A stretch of 64,000 nucleotides of DNA from Achromobacter marplatensis (lineage in GTDB: Bacteria > Pseudomonadota > Gammaproteobacteria > Burkholderiales > Burkholderiaceae_B). Below, piece after piece: positions 44,400-53,259 of this stretch. The translations under genes and the position numbers were made by a program. The notes under the pieces were generated by a model, which searched no databases, was not told the DNA's origin, and saw nothing but the letters and a program-made list of their open reading frames with translations. The stretch is from assembly GCF_002209535.1 (NCBI RefSeq), contig NZ_NJIG01000004.1, forward strand, positions 124,001 through 188,000, read 5' to 3'. The stretch's first letter is position 1, and each line of letters starts with the position of its first letter.

Positions 44400-45203
44400 T
44401 TATTGCTGCCCGGAGGTCTGGACCTGCACGCTGATCTCCATGGATTCCTCGCCGCCGCCGCTGCGCACGCCGCGCACCGGCGAGGCCGAGTCATAGTCGC
44501 GCGCCACGGCCAGCCGGCAATGGCTGTCCGAGGCAAACTGGCGGTTGGTGATGTCGACGCTGGTCCAGCCGATGTCGGCCAGCCAGACATCGGCCCAGGC
44601 GTGGCTTGCCGAGTGTTCGGTCGTGGTGTGCACGTAGCCGCTGACGTAGCGGGCGGGCACGCCCAGGCCGCGCACGCAGGCCAGGAACAGGTGGGCATGG
44701 TCCTGGCAGACGCCATGGCCCATGGTCAGCACCTGGCTCGCCGCCGTGGTCACATCGGTCGTGCCCGGTTCGTAGGCCACGCGGTCACTGATGGCGTTGG
44801 CGAGCGCCAGGATGTCGTCTGGCGTCGTCAGCCCGCCGGGCAAGACCTCGCGTACGAAGGCCATGATCGTGTCGTCGGCCTGCGTCAGTGGCGTCTGCAC
44901 GCAATAGGCATGCACGGGCAGGCGGCTGTCCTCGCCGCCTAGCAAGCCGCGCGCAAGCGGCGCGACCTGTACCTGCCCGACCACGCGCAGCTCGATGTCG
45001 GTATGCGGGTGGTTCAGCGTCAGCGTGTGCGTGATGTTGCCGTAGGCGTCCACCTGCTTTTCCAGCGCGCCGGGCGCTTCGATGTGCCAGCGCAGCACGC
45101 GCTGGTGCTCGTCGTCGCGCGGCGTCAGCCGCAGCGTCTGGATGCTGTAGGTGACCGGCGCGGTGTAGCGGTAATGGGTGACGTGGGTGATGAACTGTTT
45201 CAT
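44400..45203 (-). CDS. Transglutaminase-like cysteine peptidase of the Anbu cluster
   Basis: A 267-residue transglutaminase-like protein with the N-terminal beta-sandwich (Bact_transglu_N) and core domains. The triad is Cys166 (GHGVCQDHAHLF), His201 (ASHAWADVWL) and Asp217 (IGWTSVDITN). The N-terminal THYRYTAPVTYSIQTLRLTPRDD block is typical of proteins partnered with alpha-E and ATP-grasp enzymes. It probably acts as a peptidase or transamidase on the product of the ATP-grasp enzyme. It lies 54 bp before anbu and 13 bp after the alpha-E gene. Confidence 0.9.
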   Translation of the reverse strand: MKQFITHVTHYRYTAPVTYSIQTLRLTPRDDEHQRVLRWHIEAPGALEKQVDAYGNITHTLTLNHPHTDIELRVVGQVQVAPLARGLLGGEDSRLPVHAYCVQTPLTQADDTIMAFVREVLPGGLTTPDDILALANAISDRVAYEPGTTDVTTAASQVLTMGHGVCQDHAHLFLACVRGLGVPARYVSGYVHTTTEHSASHAWADVWLADIGWTSVDITNRQFASDSHCRLAVARDYDSASPVRGVRSGGGEESMEISVQVQTSGQQ

Positions 45204-45216
45204 TGCTGTCTCCGTG

Positions 45217-46215
45217 TTATGCCGACAGCGGGACCAGGAAGTCCTGGCTGATCCGGTTGCCCAGGTCGTTGATGCGGTCCAGGAAGTGGTCCAGATACTG
45301 GTGCAGCCCGCTGTCGAGGATGTCCTCGACGCGGCCGTATTGCAGTTCGGCGCACAGCATGCCGGCGCGGCGTTGCGTTTCGGTCGAGCGCTGGTTGGAG
45401 ACGCGCGCCAGATCGTCGGCCACCGCCCGCATCGACGCCAGCAGCGAACGCGGCATGTCGCCGTGCAGGATCAGCAGTTCGGCCACGCGGTCCGGCGTGA
45501 TCACGTCGCGGTACACCTTGCGGTAGATCTCCAGCCCGGACACCGAACTCAGCAGGGCGGACCAGCGGTAGAACTCGCTTTGCAGCGCGGCGGTGCCGCT
45601 TGGTTCGGGGCGCGCCTCTTGCGTGCCGCTCTGCGACGCGCTCTGCGACCCGTTGCCGCCGCGTTCATGGAACTTCACGTCCAGCATGCGGGCGGTGTTG
45701 TCGGCGCGTTCCAGGTGCATGCCGATGCGCAGGAAGTACAGCGCTTCGTCCTCCAGCATCGTGCCGATAGTGACGCCGCGCGCCAGGTGCGAACGGAACT
45801 TCACCCATTCGAAGAATTCGCCCGGGTTGCGCTCCAGCAGGCCGGTGTGCAGGTGCTTGAGCAGTTCAAGCCAGGTGGTGTTGTAGGTCTCCCAGACTTC
45901 GGTCGTCAGGCTGCCGCGCACCGCGCGCGCATTCTCGCGGGCGGCACGCATGCACGAATAGATGGACGAGGGGTTTTCGGGGTCGCGCACCATGTACTGC
46001 AGCACGTCGTGCGGCGAGATGGCCGCGTACTTGCTTTGGTATAGGCCCTGCAGTTCAGAGATGCGCAGCACGCCCAGCCACGAGCCCTCGCGCGTCTGCG
46101 TGTCTTGCGGCAGCAGCGACATCTGCAGGTTCACGTCCAGCATGCGCGCGGTGTTCTCGGCGCGTTCGGTGTAGCGGCACATCCAGAACAGGTTGTCGGC
46201 GGTTCGGCTCAGCAT
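45217..46215 (-). CDS. Alpha-E domain protein (DUF403)
   Basis: A 332-residue all-helical alpha-E domain protein. The N-terminus MLSRTADNLFWMCRYTERAENTARMLDVNL is diagnostic and the ERADNTARMLDVKF repeat near residue 170 shows the internal duplication of the fold. Start at 46215, two bases after the ATP-grasp stop, gives this conserved N-terminus although the frame is open upstream. No enzymatic activity is known; it is always found with the circularly permuted ATP-grasp and transglutaminase-like proteins, and presumably forms a complex with them. Confidence 0.9.
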   Translation of the reverse strand: MLSRTADNLFWMCRYTERAENTARMLDVNLQMSLLPQDTQTREGSWLGVLRISELQGLYQSKYAAISPHDVLQYMVRDPENPSSIYSCMRAARENARAVRGSLTTEVWETYNTTWLELLKHLHTGLLERNPGEFFEWVKFRSHLARGVTIGTMLEDEALYFLRIGMHLERADNTARMLDVKFHERGGNGSQSASQSGTQEARPEPSGTAALQSEFYRWSALLSSVSGLEIYRKVYRDVITPDRVAELLILHGDMPRSLLASMRAVADDLARVSNQRSTETQRRAGMLCAELQYGRVEDILDSGLHQYLDHFLDRINDLGNRISQDFLVPLSA

Positions 46216-46217
46216 GT

Positions 46218-47648
46218 TCAGTCCTCCAGAACCCAGGTGTCTTTGGTGCCGCCGCCCTGGCTGCTGTTGACCACTAGCGAGCCCTCGGTCAGCGCCACGC
46301 GGCACAGGCCGCCGGGCACGGTGCGGATGTCCTTGCCGCACAGCACGTAGGGACGCAGGTCCACGTGCCGCGGCGCAACGCCCGATTCCACATAGGTGGG
46401 GATGGTGGACAGCGCCAGCGTCGGCTGCGCGATGTAGTTGGCGGGGTTGGCGCGCACGCGGTCCTTGAACGCATCGACTTCGGCGCGTGTGGAGGAGGGG
46501 CCGACCAGCATGCCGTAGCCGCCCGCGCCGTGCACTTCCTTGACCACCAGGTCGTGCATGTTGGTCAGCACGTGGGACAGTTCGTCCGGCCGCCCGCAAC
46601 GCCAGGTCGGCACGTTCGACAGGATGGGCTCTTCGCTGAGATAGAACCGGATCATGTCCGGCACGTAAAGGTAGGTGGACTTGTCGTCCGCGATGCCGGT
46701 GCCGATGGCGTTGGCAAGCGTCACGCGACCGGCGCGGTACACCGACAAGAGACCCGGCACGCCAAGCGCCGAATCCGCACGGAACGACAGGGGGTCGAGG
46801 AAGTCGTCGTCCAGCCGGCGGTAGATCACGTCCACTTTGCGCGGGCCTTGCGTGGTGCGCATGTAGACGGTGTTCTGCTCGACGAAGAGATCCTGGCCTT
46901 CGACCAGTTCCACGCCCATCTGCTGGGCCAGGAAGGCATGCTCGAAGTAGGCCGAGTTGTACATGCCGGGTGTCAGCACCACCACGGTGGGGTCGTCGCC
47001 GCCGTGCGGCGCGACCTCGCGCAGGTTGTCCAGCAGCAGGTCGGGATAGTGCGCCACCGGTTCGACCTTGATGCGGCTGAACGCGTCCGGCATCAAGCGC
47101 ATCGACATCTTGCGGTTCTCAAGCATGTAGGACACGCCGGAGGGTACCCGCAGATTGTCTTCCAGCACGTAGAACTCGCCCGCGCCCGCGCGCACGATGT
47201 CCACGCCGGCGATGTGGCAGTAGATGTCTTCCGCCACGTCCACGTCCTGCATTTCCGGGCGGTACTGGGCGTTCAGGAACACCTGTTCGGCCGGCACGAT
47301 GCCGGCGCGCACGATGTCGTGCCCATGGTAGATGTCATGGATGAACATGTTCAGCGCGCGCACGCGCTGCTTCAAGCCGGCTTCCAGATGACGCCATTCG
47401 TCGGCGGGGATGACCCGGGGGATCAGGTCGAAGGGAATCAGGCGTTCGGTGCCGGCGGCGTCGCCGGCGACCGAAAAGGTGATGCCGACGCGGCGGAAAC
47501 TCAGGTCGGCTTCGAGCCGTCGCACGGCCATGGCTTCGGCCGATTGCTCTTGGTGCCAGCGCTCGAAGGCCTGGTATTGGGAGCGTATGCCGCCGGCGCT
47601 GTCGCGCATTTCGTCAAAAGCGGCTGGACGGGATGATCTGTCCTTCAT
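46218..47648 (-). CDS. Circularly permuted ATP-grasp protein (DUF407), Anbu cluster
   Basis: A 476-residue circularly permuted ATP-grasp enzyme. Supporting motifs: RALNMFIHDIYHG, the YVLEDNLRVPSGVSYMLENR block, VVVLTPGMYNSAYFEHAFLA, VDVIYRRLDDDFLDPLSF and the C-terminal VVKEVHGAGGYGMLVGP (phosphate-binding loop) and VNSSQGGGTKDTWVLED. Members are predicted to form an amide or peptide bond with ATP. The start at 47648 follows GGAGGA closely. It leads the Anbu cluster (ATP-grasp, alpha-E, transglutaminase-like, Anbu) and stands behind a sigma-54-type promoter and an NtrC-type site. Product unknown. Confidence 0.92.
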   Translation of the reverse strand: MKDRSSRPAAFDEMRDSAGGIRSQYQAFERWHQEQSAEAMAVRRLEADLSFRRVGITFSVAGDAAGTERLIPFDLIPRVIPADEWRHLEAGLKQRVRALNMFIHDIYHGHDIVRAGIVPAEQVFLNAQYRPEMQDVDVAEDIYCHIAGVDIVRAGAGEFYVLEDNLRVPSGVSYMLENRKMSMRLMPDAFSRIKVEPVAHYPDLLLDNLREVAPHGGDDPTVVVLTPGMYNSAYFEHAFLAQQMGVELVEGQDLFVEQNTVYMRTTQGPRKVDVIYRRLDDDFLDPLSFRADSALGVPGLLSVYRAGRVTLANAIGTGIADDKSTYLYVPDMIRFYLSEEPILSNVPTWRCGRPDELSHVLTNMHDLVVKEVHGAGGYGMLVGPSSTRAEVDAFKDRVRANPANYIAQPTLALSTIPTYVESGVAPRHVDLRPYVLCGKDIRTVPGGLCRVALTEGSLVVNSSQGGGTKDTWVLED

Positions 47649-47742
47649 GGCTCCTCCGATGCTGGGTGCTGCGGCCAGCCGGCACGCGGCGGCCTTGCAC
47701 ACGGTCATTACCCGGCCGATACGTGGCCAGTCCCAAAGAATA

Positions 47743-47758
47743 AGCAACCCGCATGCCA
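47743..47758 (-). promoter_or_regulatory. Sigma-54 (-24/-12) promoter of the Anbu cluster
   Basis: On the minus strand the sequence reads TGGCATGCGGGTTGCT, matching the sigma-54 consensus TGGCAYRnnnnTTGCW at every defined position, with correct GG-to-GC spacing. Transcription would begin about 12 bases further (near 47732), leaving an 84-nt leader before the ATP-grasp ATG at 47648. No equally good sigma-70 promoter is evident in the same stretch. Confidence 0.82.
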
Positions 47759-47852
47759 GCTTTTCGGGCAAGCCGGGGCCTTGGGCACAATATCCTCCCA
47801 AGGGCGCCGAAACGCCATCCCCCGCCGCGCGTAGAGCACCAGCGGTACTGTA

Positions 47853-47869
47853 TGCACCGTATTGGTGCA
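47853..47869. promoter_or_regulatory. NtrC binding site (enhancer) upstream of the Anbu sigma-54 promoter
   Basis: A perfect palindrome TGCACC-GTATT-GGTGCA, identical to the NtrC consensus half-sites with the canonical 5-bp spacing. It lies about 120-137 bp upstream of the predicted start site, the normal enhancer distance, and 95 bp from the -24 box. It starts 23 bp past the coding end of fthC side (fthC stop region at 47893). A weaker site may lie beside it around 47836-47850. Confidence 0.82.
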
Positions 47870-47892
47870 TGCCGCCGGGCCTATCTGGTGCG

Positions 47893-48567
47893 TCAGTTCA
47901 TCCGGTACGTGTGTAGCGTGGTGCCGCTCGTGGCGCCTTGTTCCAGCGGCGCATGCGGCACCCAGCCGTCCTGCGTCAGCACGGCGTCCAGCGGGTAGTC
48001 GTGCGCGGCCGGGACATAGTCGGCGTCCAGTTCGCCGCAGCTCCAGGCGATGCCGATCGTGACGAACGGGTGGCCGCGTTCGCGCAGCGCCGCCAGGGTG
48101 CGGTCGTAATAGCCGCCGCCGTAACCCAGGCGGTCACCCTGATCCGTGTAACCGAGCGTCGGCACCAGGACCACGTCGGGCAGGACTTCGGCGCCAGCCA
48201 CGGGTTCCTGGATGCCGTAGGGGCCGGCGCGCAGTTCCGCGTCAGGGGTCCAGGGAAGGAAGGCGAGGGGGGCGTTGCGTTCGCGCACCACGGGCAACGC
48301 CACCGCGACGCCGTTTTCCACCCATTGCGACAGCAGGGGGCGCAGGTCGGGCTCGTCCGCCATGGGCCAGAAAGCAGCCACGGTGGCAGGCGCCGGACGG
48401 CCGGCTCGGGCCGCTTCGTCGCGCGCCACATTCAGCCAGGTGAACAGACGCGCTCGCATCAGCAAACCGCCACGGCTGCGCTGGTCTTCGGGCATTTCGG
48501 CACGCAGTTTCCGCAATCGCGTGCGGTGCTGGACTGCGGTATCCTCTGGAGTATTTTGCGTAGTCAT
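47893..48567 (-). CDS. fthC: 5-formyltetrahydrofolate cyclo-ligase
   Basis: A 224-residue 5-FTHF cyclo-ligase, converting 5-formyl-THF to 5,10-methenyl-THF with ATP. The phosphate/folate-binding motif GDRLGYGGGYYDRTLAAL is present, as are VALPVVRERN and the DVVLVPTLGY segment. The start at 48567 (MTTQNTPEDT) is supported by homology; the frame is open upstream for about 690 codons, but the extension is arginine-rich antisense of slt and not real. The gene is antisense-divergent to slt with about 126 bp between the starts. Confidence 0.92.
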   Translation of the reverse strand: MTTQNTPEDTAVQHRTRLRKLRAEMPEDQRSRGGLLMRARLFTWLNVARDEAARAGRPAPATVAAFWPMADEPDLRPLLSQWVENGVAVALPVVRERNAPLAFLPWTPDAELRAGPYGIQEPVAGAEVLPDVVLVPTLGYTDQGDRLGYGGGYYDRTLAALRERGHPFVTIGIAWSCGELDADYVPAAHDYPLDAVLTQDGWVPHAPLEQGATSGTTLHTYRMN

Positions 48568-48693
48568 GCAGTGGCTGTGATGGGGGTGGACAATGAAGGC
48601 GAACATGCTGGAATCGGGCATGCAGGAATCTGAAACGCCAGTCGGCATGCCGGCGTGCAGGGCCGGTGTATGACGGCAAATGAGGGACGCGGC

Positions 48694-50823
48694 ATGACAC
48701 AGATTCTGCAAGTCCGACGGTATCAGAAAACCGGCCGGAAATCCCCGGGCGGCGCCGTCGCTTCGGACCCCCGTGCGGGGCTGCGCCGCTGGCTGCCGCT
48801 GCTGGCCCTGTTCACCGCCGCCTGTGCGCCGGTTGACGCGCAACAGCGCAGCGCCGCCGTCAATCCCCAGCCGCAACCCGCCGTCCAGGCGACGCAACCC
48901 ATCATCTCGGTGCCGCCCGCCGTGCTGGCCGGCCTGCCGCCCACCGCCGACACGCCTGCCCTGGCTGCCGTGGTGGCCGCGCGCGAAGCGATGAACCGCA
49001 AGCAGTGGTCCGTGCTGGGGGCGCTGGTGCCGCAGGCCAAACCCGACACGCTGGGCATGTACCCCGAATACTGGTTGCTGCGCTATCAGCTCTGGACCCC
49101 GCCCGCCACGGGCCGGCCCACGGCCGACCTGCAGCGCTTCATCAGCAGCAACGGCGACGCCTACCTGGCCGACCGCCTGCGCGGCGATTGGCTGTTGGCG
49201 GCGGCCCGCAGCGGGGATTTCGAAACCGTGCGCAAACTGGCGCCCGTGAAGAACAGCAACGCCCAGATTGAATGCGCCATCCTGGACGCCAAGCACATGA
49301 CCGGCCAGCGCGCCACGGCGGCGCAAGCCACGGCGGTGTTCGCGCCGGGTGGCGCCTGCTGGGCGCTGTATGACCAGTTGGTGGCCGACAGCATCCTGGG
49401 CTGGGAACAGCTGGAGCCGCAGCTGCGCGACGCCATCGAGGCCGACAAGACGGCCGACGCGCGCAAGCTCGTGCAATACATGTTCGAGGCGCGCGACATC
49501 AAGACCTACGACCTTCTGATGAAGGATCCGATGAAGTGGCTGACCCGGCAAGACCGCATGCCGGTAGGCCGCAACGAAAAAGAGCTGGTGACCATCGCGC
49601 TGGCACGCCTGGCGCGTTCGGACGTCAGCGTGGCCGATTCCTATCTGCGCCGCGAATGGGCCAAGTCCATGTCCAAGCCGAACCTGGCCTGGGTGCGCGG
49701 GCAGTACGCGCTGATGGCCGCCCTGAGGCTGGATAGCCGCGCCGACGACTGGTATCACGAAGCCGGCCACATCCGCATGACGGACTACAACGCCGGCTGG
49801 AAGGTGCGCGCCGCGCTGCGCCAACCGAAGATCGACTGGAAGTGGGTCATCGAGTCCATCGACGAGATGCCCGCGTCGCAGCGCGATGACCCCTCCTGGG
49901 TGTACTGGAAGGCGCGCGGCCTGGCCGCGACCGGCCGCAAGGACCAGGCCAACGCCCTGTACGCCAGCATTGCCGACCGCTTCGATTTCTACGGCCAGTT
50001 GTCCGCCGAGGAACTGGGCCGCCGCATCAATGTGCCGCCGCGCCCCGCACCCGTCAGCGACCGCGAAATCGCCGAGGCCCGCGCCAATCCCGGCCTGCAG
50101 CGTGCCGTCCAGCTGTTCCGCCTGGGCTGGCGCGGCGAAGCCGTGCCCGAATGGAACTTCACGTTGCGCGGCATGAGCGACCGCCAGTTGATCGCGGCCG
50201 CCGAACTCGCCCGCGCTGAAAACATCTACGACCGCGTCGTCAACACGTCCGACCGCACGGAAAAGGAATTCGACTTCAGCCAGCGCTTCATCGCGCCGTT
50301 CGAGGGCCGCGTCACCGCCAAGGCCAACGCCATCGCGCTGGATCCTGCCTGGGTCTACGGCCTGATCCGCCAGGAATCGCGTTTCATCATGGACGCGCGC
50401 TCGCATGTGGGCGCCTCGGGCCTGATGCAGCTGATGCCGGCCACCGCCAAATGGGTCGCGGGCAAGATCGGCATGACCGATTTCACTCCGGCCAGCGTCA
50501 ACGACTTCGACACCAACACCGTGCTGGGCACCAATTACCTGAACATGGTGCTGCGCGACCTGAACGGGTCGCAGATGCTGGCTAGCGCCGGCTACAACGC
50601 CGGTCCGCGGCGGCCGCACAACTGGCGCTCGACGTTCACGCATCCGGTCGAAGGCGCCATCTTCGCCGAGACCATCCCGTTCAATGAGACGCGTACCTAC
50701 GTGAAGAACGTGATGTCCAACGCGGTCTATTACGCGGCGATGTTCAGCGGGCAGTCGCAGTCCCTGAAGGAACGGCTGGGCAATATCGTGCCGATCGGCG
50801 CCGAGAGCACGTCGATTCCATGA
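48694..50823 (+). CDS. slt: Soluble lytic murein transglycosylase
   Basis: A 709-residue Slt70-type enzyme cleaving glycan strands to 1,6-anhydromuramyl products. A hydrophobic export signal covers about residues 24-44 ([16 protein letters not shown]). Then come a long alpha-solenoid U/L region (repeated [26 protein letters not shown]) and a C-terminal SLT domain with the catalytic Glu in [28 protein letters not shown] and [11 protein letters not shown]. The ATG at 48694 is preferred because GAGGGA stands six bases upstream; two earlier in-frame ATGs exist. Its stop overlaps the cca start (ATGA). Confidence 0.92.
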   Translation: MTQILQVRRYQKTGRKSPGGAVASDPRAGLRRWLPLLALFTAACAPVDAQQRSAAVNPQPQPAVQATQPIISVPPAVLAGLPPTADTPALAAVVAAREAMNRKQWSVLGALVPQAKPDTLGMYPEYWLLRYQLWTPPATGRPTADLQRFISSNGDAYLADRLRGDWLLAAARSGDFETVRKLAPVKNSNAQIECAILDAKHMTGQRATAAQATAVFAPGGACWALYDQLVADSILGWEQLEPQLRDAIEADKTADARKLVQYMFEARDIKTYDLLMKDPMKWLTRQDRMPVGRNEKELVTIALARLARSDVSVADSYLRREWAKSMSKPNLAWVRGQYALMAALRLDSRADDWYHEAGHIRMTDYNAGWKVRAALRQPKIDWKWVIESIDEMPASQRDDPSWVYWKARGLAATGRKDQANALYASIADRFDFYGQLSAEELGRRINVPPRPAPVSDREIAEARANPGLQRAVQLFRLGWRGEAVPEWNFTLRGMSDRQLIAAAELARAENIYDRVVNTSDRTEKEFDFSQRFIAPFEGRVTAKANAIALDPAWVYGLIRQESRFIMDARSHVGASGLMQLMPATAKWVAGKIGMTDFTPASVNDFDTNTVLGTNYLNMVLRDLNGSQMLASAGYNAGPRRPHNWRSTFTHPVEGAIFAETIPFNETRTYVKNVMSNAVYYAAMFSGQSQSLKERLGNIVPIGAESTSIP

Positions 50824-51923
50824 CGCGGGATCCGGCCATCGACGGCTTGCAGGTCTATATCGTGGGCGGTGCGGTGCGCGACGCGCTGCTCGGCCTGCCG
50901 CCGGGCGACCACGACTGGGTCGTGGTGGGCGCCACGCCCGAAGACATGGTCCGCCGTGGATTCATCCCGGTCGGCGGCGATTTTCCGGTGTTCCTGCACC
51001 CGCGCACCAAAGAGGAATACGCGCTGGCGCGCACCGAACGCAAGTCCGGCCGCGGCTACAAGGGGTTTACGTTCTACACCGGCGCCGACGTGACGCTGGA
51101 AGAAGACCTGCGCCGCCGCGACCTGACCGTCAACGCCATCGCCCAGACGCTGGACGGCGAACGGGTCGATCCCCTGGGCGGCGAGGCCGACGTGCGCGCG
51201 CGCGTCTTTCGCCACGTGGGCGAAGCATTCGAAGAAGACCCGGTGCGCATCTTGCGGCTGGGCCGCTTCGCGGCGCGCTTTCCCGACTTCGCCGTGGCCC
51301 CCGAAACGCTGGCCTTGTGTCGGCGCATGGTCGACGCCGGCGAGGCTGACGCCCTGGTGGCCGAGCGCGTCTGGAAGGAATTGTCGCGCGGCCTGATGGC
51401 GAAGAAACCGTCGCGCATGCTGGGCGTGCTGCAGGAGTCCGGGGCGCTGGCCCGCGTGATGCCCGAACTGCAAGGCGTGAAGGAAGTGGGCGCCGACGTG
51501 GACCGCGCAGCGGCGCAGGCGTTATCACTGGCGGGGCGCTATGCCTTGCTGTGCCGGCTGACACCCGACCGCGAGGCGCTGGGCCGGCGCATGCGGGTGC
51601 CCACCGAATGCAATGATTACGCCCGCTTGCTGCCCGAGGTGCTGGCAGGCCTGGACGCCGCCGAAGGGGGCGGCGCGGATGCGCACCTGGCGCTGATGGA
51701 GCGCGCCGACGCGCTGCGCAAGCCCGAACGTTTCTTCGATCTCTTGAAGACGGCTTCGGTCTTGCAACCCGTGGACATGGCGGCGTGGCAGTCGCGTGCG
51801 GGCGCCGTGCGCGGCGTGGACGCGGGGGCGATTGCCCGCGCCTGTGCGGGCGACCCGGCCCGCATCAAGGACAGCGTGCGCCAGGCGCGCCTTGAGCGTT
51901 TGGAACAGCTGCAGGCGGACTGA
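50820..51923 (+). CDS. cca: CCA-adding tRNA nucleotidyltransferase, without HD domain
   Basis: A 367-residue class II CCA-adding enzyme, building and repairing the tRNA 3' CCA end. Motifs: [31 protein letters not shown] (catalytic GGAVRD and DxD), [16 protein letters not shown] and [21 protein letters not shown], the B and C motifs selecting nucleotides. E. coli Cca has an additional C-terminal HD phosphohydrolase domain near residues 228-330; the matching region here lacks the His-Asp pair, so only nucleotidyltransferase activity is expected. It overlaps slt by four bases. Confidence 0.93.
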   Translation: MTRDPAIDGLQVYIVGGAVRDALLGLPPGDHDWVVVGATPEDMVRRGFIPVGGDFPVFLHPRTKEEYALARTERKSGRGYKGFTFYTGADVTLEEDLRRRDLTVNAIAQTLDGERVDPLGGEADVRARVFRHVGEAFEEDPVRILRLGRFAARFPDFAVAPETLALCRRMVDAGEADALVAERVWKELSRGLMAKKPSRMLGVLQESGALARVMPELQGVKEVGADVDRAAAQALSLAGRYALLCRLTPDREALGRRMRVPTECNDYARLLPEVLAGLDAAEGGGADAHLALMERADALRKPERFFDLLKTASVLQPVDMAAWQSRAGAVRGVDAGAIARACAGDPARIKDSVRQARLERLEQLQAD

Positions 51924-51944
51924 GGCCGCCCGGCCCTCCCGCCG

Positions 51945-53153
51945 CTACAGCTTGCCCAGCCGGTCGCCGCGCGCGAACCCGGCCAGCGACTCGGTCACGC
52001 CTCGGCCCACGGCCAGCACCTTGAAGAGTTCGCCCATCTCGGCTTCCGACAGCAGCTTCTGAACCGGCGCCACGGCTTGCGCGTATTGCTGCGCGTCTGA
52101 CGGGTCCAGCTGGGCCAGCAAGTCCATCAGGCCGGCGTTCATCAGGAAGCGGGCCTGCGATGTGTAGCCCAGCACTTGCAAGCCGGATTCCATCGCCGCG
52201 TCCGCCATGGCGGTGAAATCCACGTGCGCGGTGATGTCCTGCAAACCCGGCGCGGTGAAAGGGTCGCCATGCGCATGGTGGCGCAAATGGCACATGAGCG
52301 TGCCGCCCGCGCGCTGCGGATGGTAGTACTCGCTGCGGGGGAAACCGTAGTCCACCAGCAGCGCCGCGCCGCGTTCCAGCCAGCTGCCCATCGCGGCGAT
52401 CCAGGCCTCGCCTTGCAGATTGATTTCGGACACGTAGCCCGGCAGCGCCGGCATGCGTGCGGCAACGGCCGAGGCCAGCGCGACCGGGGCGGGGCGGTCT
52501 TCCCAGATGAAGCCCCCGCCGGCATCCAGCGCCACGCCGCGTTCCTGCACGGCGCCGGCGGCGTCCCAGGTGAACAGCGATACGGGCATCGCATCCAGCA
52601 CTTCGTTGGCCAGCACGCAGCCCGCGAACGCATTGGGCAGCGCATCGAGCCATTGCACGCGATCGCCGAACGGCGCCAGGCGCGCCGCCTGGCGGGCGCG
52701 CAGGTCTGCGGACACTTCCAGGATCAGGTACCGGGTCTGGTCCAGCCCCATCGCATCCAGCTCGCGCAGCACGCCTTCGGCCAGCGCCCCGGTGCCCGCG
52801 CCGAATTCCAGCACGGCCTGCGTCTGCGTCTGACGCAGCACCTGGGCCGCCTGCCGGGCCATCGTGCGGGCGAACAATGGCGTCAGTTGCGGCGCGGTGA
52901 CGAAGTCGCCCGCGGGCGTCTTGGCGTCGTCGTCGCCGTCGGCCAGCTTCACGTTGCCGGCGGCGTAATAGCCCAGGCCGGGCGCATACAGCGCTTCCGC
53001 CATCCAGTGGTCGAACGGCAGCCAGCCGCCGTTGGCCGTGATCGCGGCGCGCAGGTGCGCGGCAGCGGCGTCGCTATGTTCCTGGGCGGCGGCGGACAGC
53101 GGGGGAAGATTGGCGGGAGCGGGGCGTTGCATGGTCGAAGAAGGCGTGGTCAT
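51945..53153 (-). CDS. SAM-dependent methyltransferase, MidA/NDUFAF7-like (COG1565)
   Basis: A 402-residue class I methyltransferase of COG1565. The SAM-binding segment AVLEFGAGTGALAEGVLREL at about residues 115-134, GNVKLADGDDDAKTPAGDFVTAPQLTPLFA before it, ANEVLDAMPV and the LVDYGFPRSEYYHPQRAGGTL motif are diagnostic. NDUFAF7 methylates an Arg of complex I subunit NDUFS2 in mitochondria; bacterial members are assumed to modify a protein but this is unproven. Convergent with cca (21 bp between stops) and downstream of the rhlE terminator. Confidence 0.87.
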   Translation of the reverse strand: MTTPSSTMQRPAPANLPPLSAAAQEHSDAAAAHLRAAITANGGWLPFDHWMAEALYAPGLGYYAAGNVKLADGDDDAKTPAGDFVTAPQLTPLFARTMARQAAQVLRQTQTQAVLEFGAGTGALAEGVLRELDAMGLDQTRYLILEVSADLRARQAARLAPFGDRVQWLDALPNAFAGCVLANEVLDAMPVSLFTWDAAGAVQERGVALDAGGGFIWEDRPAPVALASAVAARMPALPGYVSEINLQGEAWIAAMGSWLERGAALLVDYGFPRSEYYHPQRAGGTLMCHLRHHAHGDPFTAPGLQDITAHVDFTAMADAAMESGLQVLGYTSQARFLMNAGLMDLLAQLDPSDAQQYAQAVAPVQKLLSEAEMGELFKVLAVGRGVTESLAGFARGDRLGKL

Positions 53154-53206
53154 TGCGGCATTTTCCCAAAAAAAGAACGGCCCTGCTGCGCGCGTTTGCC
53201 GGCCTC

Positions 53207-53240
53207 AAAAGACAAACCCCGCGACGGGCGCGGGGTTTGT
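53207..53240 (-). terminator. Terminator of rhlE
   Basis: An 11-bp stem (53212-53222 with 53230-53240), GC-rich in the upper half, starting 20 bp after the rhlE stop. On the minus strand it is followed by a short T run (A run at 53207-53210 on the plus strand). Confidence 0.75.
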
Positions 53241-53259
53241 TTGGGGTCAAGCGGGTGAA

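Noticed and set aside
48568..50643. 690-codon N-terminal extension of fthC in frame
   Set aside because: It is antisense to slt and encodes only Arg/Gly-rich sequence; the conserved FTHF ligase N-terminus fixes the start at 48567.
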